Shown here piece by piece: positions 45,996 through 60,612 of a stretch of 64,000 nucleotides of DNA. Position 1 is the stretch's first letter; every line of letters starts with the position of its first letter. Position numbers and translations under genes: made by a program. The notes under the pieces were generated by a model, which was given only the letters and a program-made list of their open reading frames with translations, was not told the origin of the DNA and searched no databases. The DNA is from Adiantum capillus-veneris (Eukaryota; Streptophyta; Polypodiopsida; Polypodiales; Pteridaceae), in the NCBI GenBank assembly GCA_014529385.2, contig CM043965.1:61342933-61406932 (forward strand). Reading direction: 5' to 3'.

Positions 45996-48860
45996 TTTGT
46001 TTTGTTCGGTTTATGGTTTGCTCGCTTTTATTGGCTCGGATTTTGGGATTCCTCGATCACTCATATAAAGACCCTAAAGATTCCCTCTAGCTTAGGTTAA
46101 AGCTATTTTCTTTTGATTACATAGAGAGAGGTAGAATAGGGGATTCTAGGCTCTCAAGGTAACCAGGGAGTGAGGACTCACTGAGGACCTCTTAGGATAG
46201 TTGGGATATGATTGCGATTTTATGTGATGTCAAAAGTTGCATTTTTTGCATCATCTAACTATTGAACTTAGGATTTTAGGATCACTCTTACACATTAGTA
46301 CTTTTCCTTTATTTTTGCTTCTTTTTTATGGTTCTTTCATTTAAGCACTAGGAGTAGAGTAAGTAAGCACTATCCAACTTATGGCTTGGCTTGAAAAACC
46401 TTATTTTTGATGCCTTGACCATCGTAACTACAAAGAACACTCATTTCCACTTGCATACTTGTGCTTTTGGAGCATCACAGAGTTCAAAATGGTTTTGGGG
46501 GTCTTTAGACACCTAAATACACTCTAGGAACATGTGGGAGAGAGCTAGAGTTGATAGTTGTATTTTTAAGGTGGTTGCAAAAATTGCAATTTTTGCACAT
46601 CCCCTATTTCTACACCTGAAGGCTTCTACTATGTTTGTACATATGCTTGTAATCATCCTATGAGAATTCTTGAATTGAATGGAGTGTTGAAATCGTATAC
46701 AATCACTTACATAGCACAAGCAGCTTCAAATTTGCAATTTTTGGCTCATTTTGAGTGATTTTGACATCCATTAAGGGAGGGGGCTTGAATAAATGGTATA
46801 TGAGATGTCTAAATTTTGCACCAAGGCTCGGTTGCATCAAAGTGCCTCATCTGATTATGTGAGCTACATACTCTAAACAGCAACCCCCCCAAGTTTCATG
46901 AAAATTAGATGCAAAAGAACAACAAAAGTGGATAGAATTAGGCCTAAGACTTGGGAAATTACGTGTTTCACTAGAGAGGGTTGGTACACAATTGCTCTAA
47001 AATACTCTCAGCAAGATAGGCCATTCAAATCTACAAAAGCCCCACACATCAACAATTGTGATTTTTGTATGGAGGCTTATATGTAGCTAAAATTGGAGTT
47101 TGAGCATATGGTTATGTTGATTGCACTTTAAAACATCTCCCTACAAAGTTTCTTTGCAATTGGATAAGCAGTGTGCAAGATACAACCGCTAGAAAATGCC
47201 TTTTTGTGGTGTAAACTATGTATTAGGCTGAAATTTTGCACTCCAATTGGCAAGGGAATCAATGCATATTGCTCTAGGAACTGTAGAGAGCACTTGGAAC
47301 TTCTCATGTTGGCAAGGAGTTGACAACTCTACGGTTGAAATTTCAAGTTGGCAAAATTTGTGATTTCTGCCACTTCCACGTCTAGATAGACCTTAATGCT
47401 CCAACCTGTTGTGCTAACTGTTAGAACTGTGGCAATGCGATACCCATCTCAAAAGCATTTTTTGATTGCAAGATAATTGCTTTTTAGTGATTTTTATCCT
47501 TTGTTATAAGCAACAAACAACTAATCAAATTGCTTGACATATGAGTTCCTAATTATTGAGGCCCAAGTGTTGATGAAATCACACGCACAATGCTGAGCGA
47601 GTGCACCCACAAGGAGCTAGATTTTAGACACTACGCAAAAAAATTGATTGTCTATAGGTTACAACTTACAAGTGTTGGAGCAAGGAGCAAGAAATCAACA
47701 AGGAGCAATCAAAGTATTGATCTCAAGGTGCAAGGTTTGAACTGAGTTTTGCAAGCCTAAGTCTTTATGTACCTAAGGTTAGTAGTTTTTAGGTCAGGAA
47801 TCTATGTTGGTAGAAGTGATGCTAAAATCAAGACATCAGAGCACAACTTATTCCTTTGGTGTGGACAAAAAGAGTCCAAATTGATGGTCACTCTAAGGCT
47901 CCATACAAGAGGGAAGATGCACAGCCTAACTTTTATTATACCATTACAGTCTCCAGAATGAAAAGGTTCTTTATGTTTTCATGCATGAGGCTGCAAGGCA
48001 CCTAAAGCCGATGGTCTTTATAGATAAATTTGACAAAAAATGGGAGCTTCGACAAGGAGTTGGACAAAGAGCTAGAGAAGTATTTTGCTGAGAAAATTAA
48101 AGAAAAGGAAAAAAGCTCGCTACATGAACAAGCAAGTAAATCAAGCAAATCCAAAAGCACTCTAGACACCTTTAATGAGATGTATGAGCATTTGAACAAG
48201 GACTCTGAAGAATTTTCTACATTAGGGGAAGGTTAAGGCCAGTAGGGGCCCTTTAAGCTACCATATAAAATAATAATCACTTATGGTAAGCTTGCTTACT
48301 TTCTTTGACTTTAAATGCTAGAAATTCAACTTTTGAATTTTCTCGCCAAAATGAATTTAAAATTGGTTGGTGATAACCATATCATGTAACATATCATTGG
48401 AAAGATCTCGATGAGAAGATTCTAGATCTATGTTCTCTGACCTATTTTGGACTTGTATGTAGAAGTTATGCAGGTCCAATTTTTTGAAAAACTTCCCCCC
48501 TCCTTTTAGGGAGAAAAAGTACAAAAGACATCTTTTAGAGAATCTTTTACCCTCCCTTAAAACCCAACTTTTTTGTATACATGGCATCACGCTGCTATCC
48601 AATTTTCTTAATCACTTTGATTAGCCATGGCATCTTAAAGAGCCCCTATAGACCTCAACCTTCCTCTAATGAGGGAAGAGAGAGCAACCAAGAACAAAGC
48701 TCCAATGAGGATAAAGCTCGTGATCAAGTAAGAAAAGGCGAGGCAAAGGCCAAGAAGACCAAATGGTAAAACTTGTGGAAAAACAAAACAAAAAGTACTA
48801 ACTAAAGGAATTCTAGCACTGGGATCGGGAACAATCGGAAAAAATCCAATGGAACATCTT
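45996..48860. other. AT-rich intergenic DNA
   Basis: No recognised gene. A short Lys/Glu-rich open frame at 48030-48236 looks like chance or a very decayed exon. Confidence 0.35.
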
Positions 48861-48869
48861 GTTCTTTGC

Positions 48870-49700
48870 CCCGCATCAAGGATCTTAACTGATACCCAAG
48901 AGCTTATGAACTCTACATCATGAGGCTCAACAACTTCCTCAATCTTTTTCTCTGCCTCGTGTTAAGGATCTTTATGGGTACCCAAGAGCTTATGAACCTA
49001 CATCATGAGGCTCAACAACTTTCTCAAGCTTAAGGATCTAACAACACAACAAAAGGAATTTAATTATTTATTTAATTAATAGGCAAGTAAATAAAATAAG
49101 ATGGTGGATTTTCAGGGAGGGGTGAAGACGTATGATGGTCCATTAACCCATAAATCAAGAGGTTTGGCCTTGGTATTTGCATGGTGTTGTATCAAGGATG
49201 CCAATTGATCTCCTTTGGAAAGTTGATCTTTTCAAAAGTGGTGCATAGTCGACTTAAAGCTGGAAATGTATATTATGTTTTCCAAGACCAAACATTTAGA
49301 TACTCAATTGACCATAAATTTGTTGATTAACATAAGATATCAATCTATAAAAGTCATGACTCGGATGATTGGATTTGGGTAGCACAAGCCATTCGATCAA
49401 AGCCTTTATGGTTGTAAAGTCTAATGTAGTCCGCCTCTCAAGGCTCGGCCTGGGCTTGAGATTGATTTGTAATTTTTAGTTCTCTTGCTAATACAATCAC
49501 TCACAATTGTGAGTTTTGCCAAAAAAAAAAAAAAAACATAAGATATCAATCTAAAAGAAGTTCACAAATATAGAAACTCAATTAAATATAAAATTCAAAA
49601 AAAAAACATAAGATATCAATCTAAAAACATAAGATATCAATCTAAAAGAAGTTCACAAATATAGAAACTCAATTAAATATAAAATTCAATTATCAATGCA
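48870..49700. repeat. Two local tandem duplications
   Basis: About 48880-49035: CCCAAGAGCTTATGAAC and CATCATGAGGCTCAACAAC occur twice, roughly 80 bp apart. About 49535-49690: ACATAAGATATCAATCTAAA and AAGTTCACAAATATAGAAAC recur with a short extra partial unit. Confidence 0.8.
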
Positions 49701-50480
49701 AGATTATCTATCTGCATATAGTATGTCACATGTGGCGAGACTCAACACCTCCCCTTAGAATAGGCCAGTGGATGGCATGTTTAACTCAGCTAGCTCCTTT
49801 GAAAATATTTTGAGTCTCGGTTGGCATTTCACTTCGGCTTCTCTCCATATCTCCTCAATATTCTCCTTTCTATGTTGTCATGGTTTGCTATCATGGATTC
49901 TTGGTTCTTCATCTTAATTGGTTTGCTATCATGGATTCTTGGTTCTTCATCTGAGATTGTGATCATGAGTGTGCACCATACTCTCAGGTTTGCATCAAAT
50001 GGAAAATTAAAAAATCCCTTATCTTGTGGATCACATCCTTTGGCCAACCTATGTTTTCTTTCATCCTTTGCACACCGCATTCATGCCGTTGGCATGATTT
50101 GCCATTGCCTTTGCTTCACTCTCAAAGCCGGGTGGGGCGAAAAGGTTATTGCTTATTGTATAAACATGGACCACCTTTTCCTTGGAGCTTAATTATTTTT
50201 CTTTAATATGTTTTTTTTTTGGTTGATGCATGTGTGTACACACGTTGAAAGTTGCAAAGAATGCCTTCTTCATCCTTGCCTACCCTTTGCATTCTTGTGA
50301 TCCGTTTTGATGATTTGCACCATTGGTTGTTGTAGAAAATTTGATCAATTGAATTCCTTTATTGTACTCTCATGTGTATGGATCGAGACTCTAGCATATG
50401 TTCTCCTACTGGGTCTACACGCACTATTAACCCGAATCTCCCCAGATCCCCCTACCCCTCTCTCTCCTCTCTCCTCCATC
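49701..50480. other. Intergenic DNA with a 39-bp tandem duplication
   Basis: GGTTTGCTATCATGGATTCT is repeated at about 49881 and 49919. The open frame over it is explained by the duplication. No gene was recognised. Confidence 0.5.
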
Positions 50481-50504
50481 AGTCCTCCCTTTGAGCCCTG
50501 CACG

Positions 50505-51092
50505 CACGCACGCACACACACACACACACACACGTGTCTGCTCTTTTGCTAAAAAACAGAGTCTTCCATGGCGGCAGATTCGCCTTGCTTTTCTCGAACA
50601 AGCTTGTCCTACTCCTGTCACTCCTTCAGCCCGTCAGCAGGCCTCCGAAGCTATCCACTCCTACGCGGCCAACCCTGGCTCTGAACAGTTCCGTCTGTCG
50701 CGTCTGTGCTTCTGCGAATACTCCACCGACGCAACAACCTCTCTCTCTCATAACACGCCTTCACTAACTCTGCTCGTCGGATATTTTCCACGACGTTTAA
50801 ATTATCTTCTTCTTCTCTCTCTCTCTCTCTCTCTCTCTCCCTCCACCACGTGCCCCCCCCCCCCCCCCCTCCCCCCCCCTCCCCTCCCCTCTTTTCCCTC
50901 AAAGACTCAACAGCATCTAGTGACATTCGCGTTAATTCACCCCAAACCAGAATTGGGAACGCCTTCTCTCTCTCTCTCTCTCTCTCTCCACACACACACC
51001 CCCCCCCCCCCCCCCTCTTTTCCCTGAAAGACTCAACAACATCTAGTGGAATTCGCGTTAATTCATCCCAAACCATAATTGGGCACGCCTAC
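50505..51092 (+). repeat. Simple-repeat block: (CA)n, (CT)n, poly-C, with an internal duplication
   Basis: (CA)n at about 50510-50533, (CT)n at 50815-50840, C-rich run at 50850-50890, (CT)n at about 50966-50990, C run at 51000-51016. TTTTCCCTCAAAGACTCAAC and following bases to ATTGGGAACGCC recur about 128 bp later, each copy headed by a C run. Confidence 0.9.
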
Positions 51093-51371
51093 CTGGATCG
51101 ATTCATTAGCAAATTAGCCACCAATGTTTTGTGCTCATTTTTTAGGAGGTAGACCTTAATGGCTTTTATGATTCGATTCCCTCTAAGTTTCTTGGGATTG
51201 AACAGAGTGAGTTGTTGGCTTTCATTCGAAGAGAGTTGGAAATCACATAAAAATACCTACTTTATTAAGGTAGCACACTATAAAGAGAGGACTTTCGAGT
51301 GAAAGGTATTAGCTTTTAAGATGCCTTGGAATATCTGATATGCCAATCACTTTGTCCTACATGGCTCATAA

Positions 51372-51529
51372 TCTATTAACATAATATGGCGGAAGGGGGA
51401 GACCTTTACACGTGTCGCAATCTACGATCTGAAGGCTAAAGTCCAAAACAAAAACAAGCCCCTTTGCACACGATAAAGAGGGAGAAAGGGGGAGAGAGAG
51501 AGACCGCCTAAGGCGACTGGCCGTACTAC
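51372..51529 (+). mobile_element. Short non-autonomous Helitron, older copy
   Basis: Begins TCTATTAACATAATATGGCG after an A. It shares ACACGTGTCGCAATCT and CTGAAGGCTAAAGTCCAAAA with the 62077 copy, then has a weak 3' hairpin (CGCCTAAGGCG) and ends CTAC before T. The terminal G of CTAG and part of the hairpin have mutated. Confidence 0.7.
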
Positions 51530-52131
51530 TACACATGGAAACCTTCTCAAGAAGCTTTTGCCGCTTGGTTGGAAGGGCACAATACTCACACATGGAAACC
51601 TCCTCGATAAGCTTCTTGATGATGGGACCATTGTGTTCGAGTTGATAAAGATTTTTTGTCTGCCGCAACATGTTGGATGGTGTTTTGCATGATGATATGC
51701 CATTAAGTTCACTGATATTCTCTTCTCTTTTGTGTTTGCCACTCATGTGCTCTAAATCATCCATCTCCTTGTGGTACTCTATAAGACAACTCTCCCACTT
51801 GATAACCACAACCTTGTTGAAGTCCTTGGATTTTGCTTCCCTTATTTGGTGCTCCATGCATGCCTTTATTATAACATCAAGTTGTTGCTGCCATTTCTTG
51901 CTACGCTACTCAAGCTCTAAAATTTGAGCTTCTTGGTCTCTATAGTTTTGGTCCTGTTGTCATATGTCAGGGGCATGGTAATATTGTTTTTGATGCCTAA
52001 AAATCTTTTGAAGATTATTTCTTTGACATAAAAATAGCATATGATCTTCTCTCTCTATAGTGAAAAGTAGGTAGACCCTCGTATTTACAAAGGCAGTTCT
52101 GCATGGAGTTCTACCCTCTTAGTTGCCCTTG

Positions 52132-52170
<39 letters not shown>

Positions 52171-52689
52171 ATGTTGAAACCACGTGATACATATTTACAA
52201 GTGACTCCCTCGAGTTGTAGAGGAGGCTGTACCCCCGGGGGATTCACGATGAGTTCTGCATGGGTATCACGTGAGTGTAAGGGAGGGGGGTTTTGGTAGG
52301 GAGGGGAAGTATTTTTTATAAGGTATGGTCCATATATGGGGGGATTTTTTCCGTATATAGGGGGTAATTTTCCATTTTTGGTGCACGTAGGTGACATCTC
52401 ATCATTATTACTAGTGAATCCCTCGGGGCTGTACCTACCTAGCTAGGTACAGTGGGGGGAAGGGGGCTACCTGCCCTAACTACCATGAGCTTATTGTTGT
52501 GTACGTATGTATGTCTCTTGTTTAGAATAAATTATTAGCAAGAAGTTAGCAAACGAGCCAACCTCAAGCAAGCACTACTTATCAAGCAAGTACTACTTAT
52601 TAATATATGTAGCACAAATAATTCCACAAATGAATTCTCATTTCACCTAGCATGGACTTATACCTTTTATGCTCGAGGTTACTAGAAAA
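51530..52689. other. Intergenic DNA with (TA)n
   Basis: (TA)n at about 52134-52165. Short repeated phrases at 51540 and 51590 (ACACATGGAAACC). No gene was recognised. Confidence 0.4.
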
Positions 52690-52722
52690 GCATGTAAAGC
52701 ACACCATCATGAACAAGGTACC

Positions 52723-52725
<3 letters not shown>

Positions 52726-52764
<39 letters not shown>
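52726..52764 (+). repeat. (CT)n microsatellite
   Basis: About 19 CT units. Confidence 0.95.
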
Positions 52765-52767
<3 letters not shown>

Positions 52768-52839
52768 GATAAAGATGCGTCAAATCCCTCACATCGACTT
52801 CCTAAAATTGCATGGGAAGCAAGTAAAAAAGTTTAAAAG

Positions 52840-53286
52840 ATGCATAAAAGCAAGATCTTAAGCACGGGATGGATGCAAGACATAAAGAAGTGGTTTGGGA
52901 GATGGGATGCATTACACTTGCTACATGATGCTTCAATTGACTCCCAAGTGAATGATGCTTTTGTACAATGCCAATGTATTACGGCTTGGGAGAAATCCGG
53001 TGGGTCACGTTTCATACATTACACCACTCATATTGCCCCTAACTACAAAACCATGTTCTTTGCTAAAAGAGAAAACCATACTCACACTTACATGTTTGAG
53101 CATATCCCCTTGTCGGCGATACGCACTATCGCAGTCATTTGGCTTAGCTCCCACTCCCTTCGATGCGAGACAGGGTGTTGGGGCAATGGAGAAAAGTCAA
53201 ATCGATTGTGCACATTATGTTCACTGCAAGTTCGAGAGTCTCCGTACCACACACTACTAGAGTGCTCAGCTTTTGGTCACATCTGA
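52840..53286 (+). pseudogene. LINE ORF2 C-terminal fragment with zinc-binding tail
   Basis: LSSHSLRCETGCWGNGEKS followed by LCTLCSLQVRESPYHTLLEC gives the CX2C...HX4C pattern of the zinc-binding region after the RT in plant LINEs. No RT motifs precede it, so it is a 5'-truncated or decayed remnant. It differs in sequence from the LINE at 12880-15395. Confidence 0.6.
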
Positions 53287-53483
53287 ACTTGCTTCTCTCA
53301 CATTTTTAGCCATCACTTAGACCTACATACTTTCCTCTCCCAACCACAGTGTGGGCTCTCCATTTTGACTCTCATCACCACAATTTTGGAGCATCGAGAG
53401 TCACTCATTAGCCATACACATACTACATCACATGTAACTTTGGTCCCGTAGGTCATATTTGAACTTCGAGGACGATAATAAAA

Positions 53484-53492
<9 letters not shown>

Positions 53493-53538
<46 letters not shown>
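53493..53538 (+). repeat. (CT)n(TA)n microsatellite
   Basis: CT run passing into about 20 TA units. Confidence 0.95.
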
Positions 53539-53548
<10 letters not shown>

Positions 53549-53868
53549 CTAGATGCATGAGTGCATGAATAGGGAGATGATTATGAGAGAAGATAGGTAG
53601 TAACAACTCTTATAATGGGAGGAAGAACTATGACGTGATTTGTTTTTACTTCCGTTATAATGTGATATGATCCTTCCGCTTGCTCTTGTAGTTTGGTAGT
53701 GCCATTGCGACCTCGTGGCTCTTGTTTTTCTTTCAAACAATGTGAAGGTGAAAAAAATAGCATACCCAATCACATTAGAAGGGCACCCAAAGCAACAAAC
53801 TAGCATGGCTCGATTGTATTGGGGCAAAAACATTCACATATTTATATAAATACACACACACACACACA

Positions 53869-53906
53869 CATATATATGCAGGTGCATCCATGGAGAGAGA
53901 GAGAGC

Positions 53907-53966
<60 letters not shown>

Positions 53967-53985
53967 AGGTACTCATGAGTGCATG

Positions 53986-54023
<38 letters not shown>

Positions 54024-54048
54024 CCTATTCATGCACTCATGAGTACCT

Positions 54049-54140
<92 letters not shown>

Positions 54141-54160
54141 TGCACCTGCATATATATATG
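53869..54160. repeat. Roughly 290-bp palindrome built on (GA)n/(CT)n
   Basis: TATATGCAGGTGCATCCATG at about 53874 is matched in reverse complement at about 54135-54155. Inside, GGTACTCATGAGTGCATGAA (53968) is matched by TTCATGCACTCATGAGTACC (54028). GA arrays on the left arm pair with CT arrays on the right. The centre is near 54008. Confidence 0.88.
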
Positions 54161-54189
54161 TATGTATGTATGTATATGTATATGATGCG

Positions 54190-55090
54190 ACAAAGGGATA
54201 TTCTCCAGTACACAAACTTCAATGCAGGGATATCTGTATGGTGCGACAAAGGGAGGTTCTCCACTACACAAGCCTTTATCGGGAGAGCATGGAAGTAGGA
54301 ATTGGATGTGTAGATCAAAGGTTTTGAAACATGCCATATCTTCCTGCTCATTATAGGAAATGGCAAGAGGTTTTGTTTCAACCTCAAAGCCACTTGAAAG
54401 GTGTTTGACATCCACAATCGAACCAAAACAACCTTAGCATGTTCTCCAACCACAATCTATGTCACCAGATATGTAAGAAATGCCAAATTGGTCTTCGAAG
54501 CAATGGCCACTTGTGAAAAAAATTGCTTCCCTTTGAGACCCCAGGGCAGGACATGGAACCCAACTTGTAAAGGTTGTCGAAGAATCCTTCTTATTCAATA
54601 TGGTTTTGAAAACAGAATCAATTATAAATCCCAATCCATGAGAGGGTGATGATGGACTATCGTCCTGAGGTCCTTTGGGTATATGAACTTTCACTTGGCC
54701 TACCCCATTCATAACTCTTTCTTCAACACCATACAAGCTCATAAACTTCTTCTTTCCATATCTGCTGAAACTATCGTCTAGACAAGCCTTCTCTTGAAGG
54801 AGTGAAATTGCAGGATGTGTCTCAAGTGGTAAATGCATGAATGGTTTTTCTCTCCTATTATGCAGGAATCCGTCCACATCATCAGACCTTTAAGGAAGAA
54901 ATACATTCAAATCTGAGGCTGCTAGCTAGTTCATCCCCACACCATATCCTGTTGGTTCGTTGACAGAAGACAAGGAAGCAGCATATTCGGGGAGATTGGG
55001 AGGAGGAGGATGCACAAAGATTAAGGTAAGGAGTCTGATTCCTTTCTTCATCATTAGGGAGGATGACTGATAAACAAAAAATCAATTTGT
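54190..55090 (-). pseudogene. Unrecognised protein, left inverted copy (interrupted)
   Basis: I do not recognise the product. Minus-strand reading shares long stretches with the right copy at 60611-61520: FLHNRREKPFMHLPLETHPA, GVEERVMNGVGQVKVHIPK, SGDIDCGWRTC, SSGFEVETKPLAISYNEQED. After GWRTC this copy has TAA where the right copy has TCA (Ser), so it is broken there (about 54435). A 56-bp duplication adds a second GCGACAAAGGGA near 54183 and 54239. Confidence 0.6.
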
Positions 55091-55098
55091 AAGCTCAC

Positions 55099-57319
<2,221 letters not shown>

Positions 57320-57434
57320 ACAACCAAGTGAATTGATACAGAAAGCCTCAAATACAATTGTGTGTAAGCACTAATAGTAAAAATGAAAAGTCTTTTTCTT
57401 ATTAGTTTTTTGAATACTATTTAGCATGAAAATG

Positions 57435-58330
57435 TATATGACAACCTCCTGTGAGGACAAATGTCATTGTGTAAGACTGGTTGTTTTTGAAAAAATAAAG
57501 GTTGTACAAACAGAATGCTGCCAAAATTTTCACAAATTAGGTATACTTTTAAAGTATCGTGCTGACTATGAACCATAGAGATAAGGGTGCCCCTAAGGAA
57601 ACATCTAGTGTAGCATCTAAGAATGCTAAACATGCGTAACCATTGGTTTTTTTTTTTTTTAATCTAGCATCAAAGATTTGAAAGAGGGTATACGACAACC
57701 TCCTGCGAGGACAGATGTCATTGTGTAAGAAGGTTGTTTTTTAACAAAGAAAGGTTTTACAAACAGGATGTTGCCAAAATCTTCACAGATTAGATATACT
57801 TAGAAAGTATCATGCGGATTTATGAACCATAGAGATAAGGGTGCCTATAAGGCAACAGCTAGTGTAAGATCTAAGAATGCTAAACTCATGTGTGTAACCA
57901 TTGGTTTTTTTATTACTACCTAGCATTAAGAGGTGTGAAAGAAGGTATATGCCAGCTTCCTTTGTGAATAGATGTCATATAAGAATGCTAAATTCTGTGA
58001 ATTGATACAGAGAGTTTTGAGTACAATTGTTTTTGTAAACAATGAGGTTTTTTTTCCTTAGCTACTTTTCTTTAAGATTACTATCTAGAATAAGAATGGG
58101 TTAATGATTTGAATGGGGATATATGACAACCTCTTGTGAGGATAGATGTCATTTTATAAGACGGTTTTTTTTAAAAATGAACGGTTTTTCAAACAAAATG
58201 CTACCAAAATTTTCACAAATTAGATATAATTATAACTTGGAAAGCGTAGTTAGAAACCATAAAGATAGGGCTGCCCTTATGGCAACATCTAGTATAGTAT
58301 CTAAGAATGCTCAACTCATAAGTTTAACCA
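57435..58330 (+). repeat. Satellite-like tandem array, unit about 255 bp
   Basis: Units begin at about 57435, 57689, 57946 (truncated) and 58120 with TATATGACAACCTCCTG-like sequence. They continue with GATGTCATT, GCTGCCAAAATTTTCACA, AACCATAGAGATAAGGGTGC and ATCTAAGAATGCTAAAC. Units have drifted and carry short indels. Confidence 0.85.
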
Positions 58331-58872
58331 TTGATGACAAACAGGGATACAGGCAGACAGCTAGGATGAGCATCACTCGAGATGTATTTAAGCTACAACA
58401 GATTCGGGACAAGCACATGGCAGCCCATAAAGGAAAAAAGTGAACCAAGCCAGTAGCAATTAGAGACCCCATCTCCAAACCTTGTAAACCTATAAAAACT
58501 TTCACAGACCGTAATCGACCCTAGTTACATAGACAACCCAAGGAGAACATAACATATAACTAGGAGTAAGGTTGGGGTCCAGGGTGTGACAGCGATAACA
58601 AGCAGTGGAGATTGCTTGATATACCTGTCACCCATTTAGTGCAAATCAATTCTAATTAATTGTACTTGTGGTTGCTTGGCAGGTAAAGATCCCCGCTTTC
58701 ATCTACTAGGAGTTCCGGCTAAAAGCTCTTACTTTTTCATGTATCGAAGTATCTTGTAATAAGTTTTATATCAAAAAGATTTTACTTTGCTTTGGTCTTT
58801 ACACAACATGGTAAGTGCAAACAGTATTTAAGTTCTCTCAGTATATGATTCTAAATGATGGGATTTTACAAT

Positions 58873-58875
<3 letters not shown>
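58331..58875. other. Spacer
   Basis: No feature recognised. Confidence 0.4.
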
Positions 58876-58934
<59 letters not shown>

Positions 58935-59465
58935 TTGTTGAATCAATCAAATAGCTTTCATACCTTATACATAATGAGTTTCAAAAGGCACATACATTGA
59001 TTTGTACCTTTTAGAATGCCTTCGTGCCTCCCAAATAAATTCAATACAGTTTCAATCAACGATCAAAAAAGAAAAAATCCTGCAACAATTTTCAACAGTA
59101 GTAGCCACCCTGACACTTGGTCTCTAAGGAGACGCGAGCGCACGCGCGTGCACACACACACACACACACACACATGCTGCCTCTCTTTTTTAATGCAAAG
59201 AAAGCGTCTCTTGCGCTAGCTGAACCTCGACAAACCCTTCAACTGTCAATGGGTATATATGCATATGTTTTGCTTCTTGCACGTCTCTGCCAAGAAGCCT
59301 TTTCAAAGGCCCCCAAACAGGTAGAAACCTGTAGGTTACAAATAGCAGAAGATGTCGACAATGGTTTGCACACTTCGATCTCCTCTAGGAACTAAGCAAC
59401 AGATCTAGAAGACGATGTCATGCCGTTGTCCTCCTCTATGATCTATCAACGCAGAGGATTTTTCA
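58876..59465 (+). repeat. Inverted-repeat arm A
   Basis: (CA)n at 58876-58931, then unique-looking sequence through AACCCTTCAACTGTCAATGG and AAGAAGCCTTTTCAAAGGCC. It is matched in reverse complement by 60035-60565. In arm A the frame 59117-59395 is open, but this is also seen in arm B, so coding is not shown. Confidence 0.85.
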
Positions 59466-59486
59466 AAATAGATGCTATCCTGACCT

Positions 59487-59489
<3 letters not shown>

Positions 59490-59552
<63 letters not shown>
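59490..59552 (+). repeat. (CT)n microsatellite in the inverted-repeat spacer
   Basis: About 31 CT units between the two arms. Confidence 0.95.
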
Positions 59553-59555
<3 letters not shown>

Positions 59556-59784
59556 GCTCTCTCAATCTCTCTCACACACACAAAGTCTCGTTCTTCTTTA
59601 CACCCTTATGCTCAATTTGCCTTTTCCTCAATTTCTATCTAGATCTTCACATTGACAACCGAATAAACATCTAAGGAATCATATGTCTGAAATTAATATG
59701 TGAATTAGGGCTTTCTATGGAAGTACATGTAAAGGTAAGCTTGATTCTACTCTGAGAAAATACCACACATGATAATATGCATGA

Positions 59785-60030
59785 GAAAATGCAGGGATAT
59801 CCGTATGATGTGACAAAGGGAGGTTCTCCACTACACAAGACTTCATCGGGAGAGCATGGAAGTAGGAATTGGCTGTGTAAATCAAAGGTTTTGAAACATG
59901 CCATATCTTCCTGCTCATTCTAGGAAATGGCAAGAGGTTTTCTTTCAACCTCAAAGCCACTTGAAAGGCGTTTGACATCCACAATCAAACCAAAACAACC
60001 TAAGCCTGTTCTCCAACCATAATCTTCTAT
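59785..60030 (-). pseudogene. 3' fragment of the unrecognised protein gene
   Basis: Minus-strand reading gives VETKPLAISYNEQED-like wording (here KENLLPFPRMSRKIW in the other frame) and CFKTFDLHSQFLLPCSPDE. This matches only the C-terminal third of the unit at 60611-61520. It begins at GCAGGGATATCCGTATGATG, as the left copy does. Confidence 0.7.
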
Positions 60031-60034
60031 TTTG

Positions 60035-60320
60035 AAAAGTCTTCTCCGTTGATAGAGGAGGACAACGGCAGGACATCGTTTTCTATATCTGTTGCTTAGT
60101 TCCTAGAGGAGATCTAAGTGTGCAAACCATTGTCAACATCTTCTGCTATTTGTAAGCTGCAGGTTTCTGCTTGTTTGGGGGCCTTTGAAAAAGCTTCTTG
60201 GCAGAGACATGCAAGAAGCAAAACATATGCATGTATACCCATTGACAGTTGAAGGGTTTGTCGAGGTTCAACTAGCGCAAGAGACGCTTTCTTTGCAATC
60301 AAAAAGAGAGGCAGCATGTG

Positions 60321-60359
<39 letters not shown>

Positions 60360-60560
60360 ACTTGCGTCTCCTTAGAGACCAAATGTTAGGGTGGCTACTA
60401 GTGTTGAAAGCTGGTGCAAGAGTTTTCTCTGTTGATCACTGATTGAAACTATATTGAATAAATTGGGAGGCACAAAGACATTCTAAAGGGTACAAATCAA
60501 GGTATGTGCCTTTTGAATTTCATTATGTATAAGGTATGAAAGCTATTTGATTGATTCAAC

Positions 60561-60565
<5 letters not shown>
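60035..60565 (-). repeat. Inverted-repeat arm B
   Basis: Reverse complement of arm A, including (GT)n at about 60318-60356 and TGACAGTTGAAGGGTTTGTC. It ends in (GT)n(GA)n (60565-60611), which opens the right unrecognised copy. Confidence 0.85.

Positions 60566-60610
<45 letters not shown>

Positions 60611-60612
<2 letters not shown>

Noticed and set aside
50491-51076. 178- and 141-residue frames on opposite strands
   Set aside because: Dominated by poly-Pro/poly-Gly and Ser-Leu runs from C and CT tracts; no domain.
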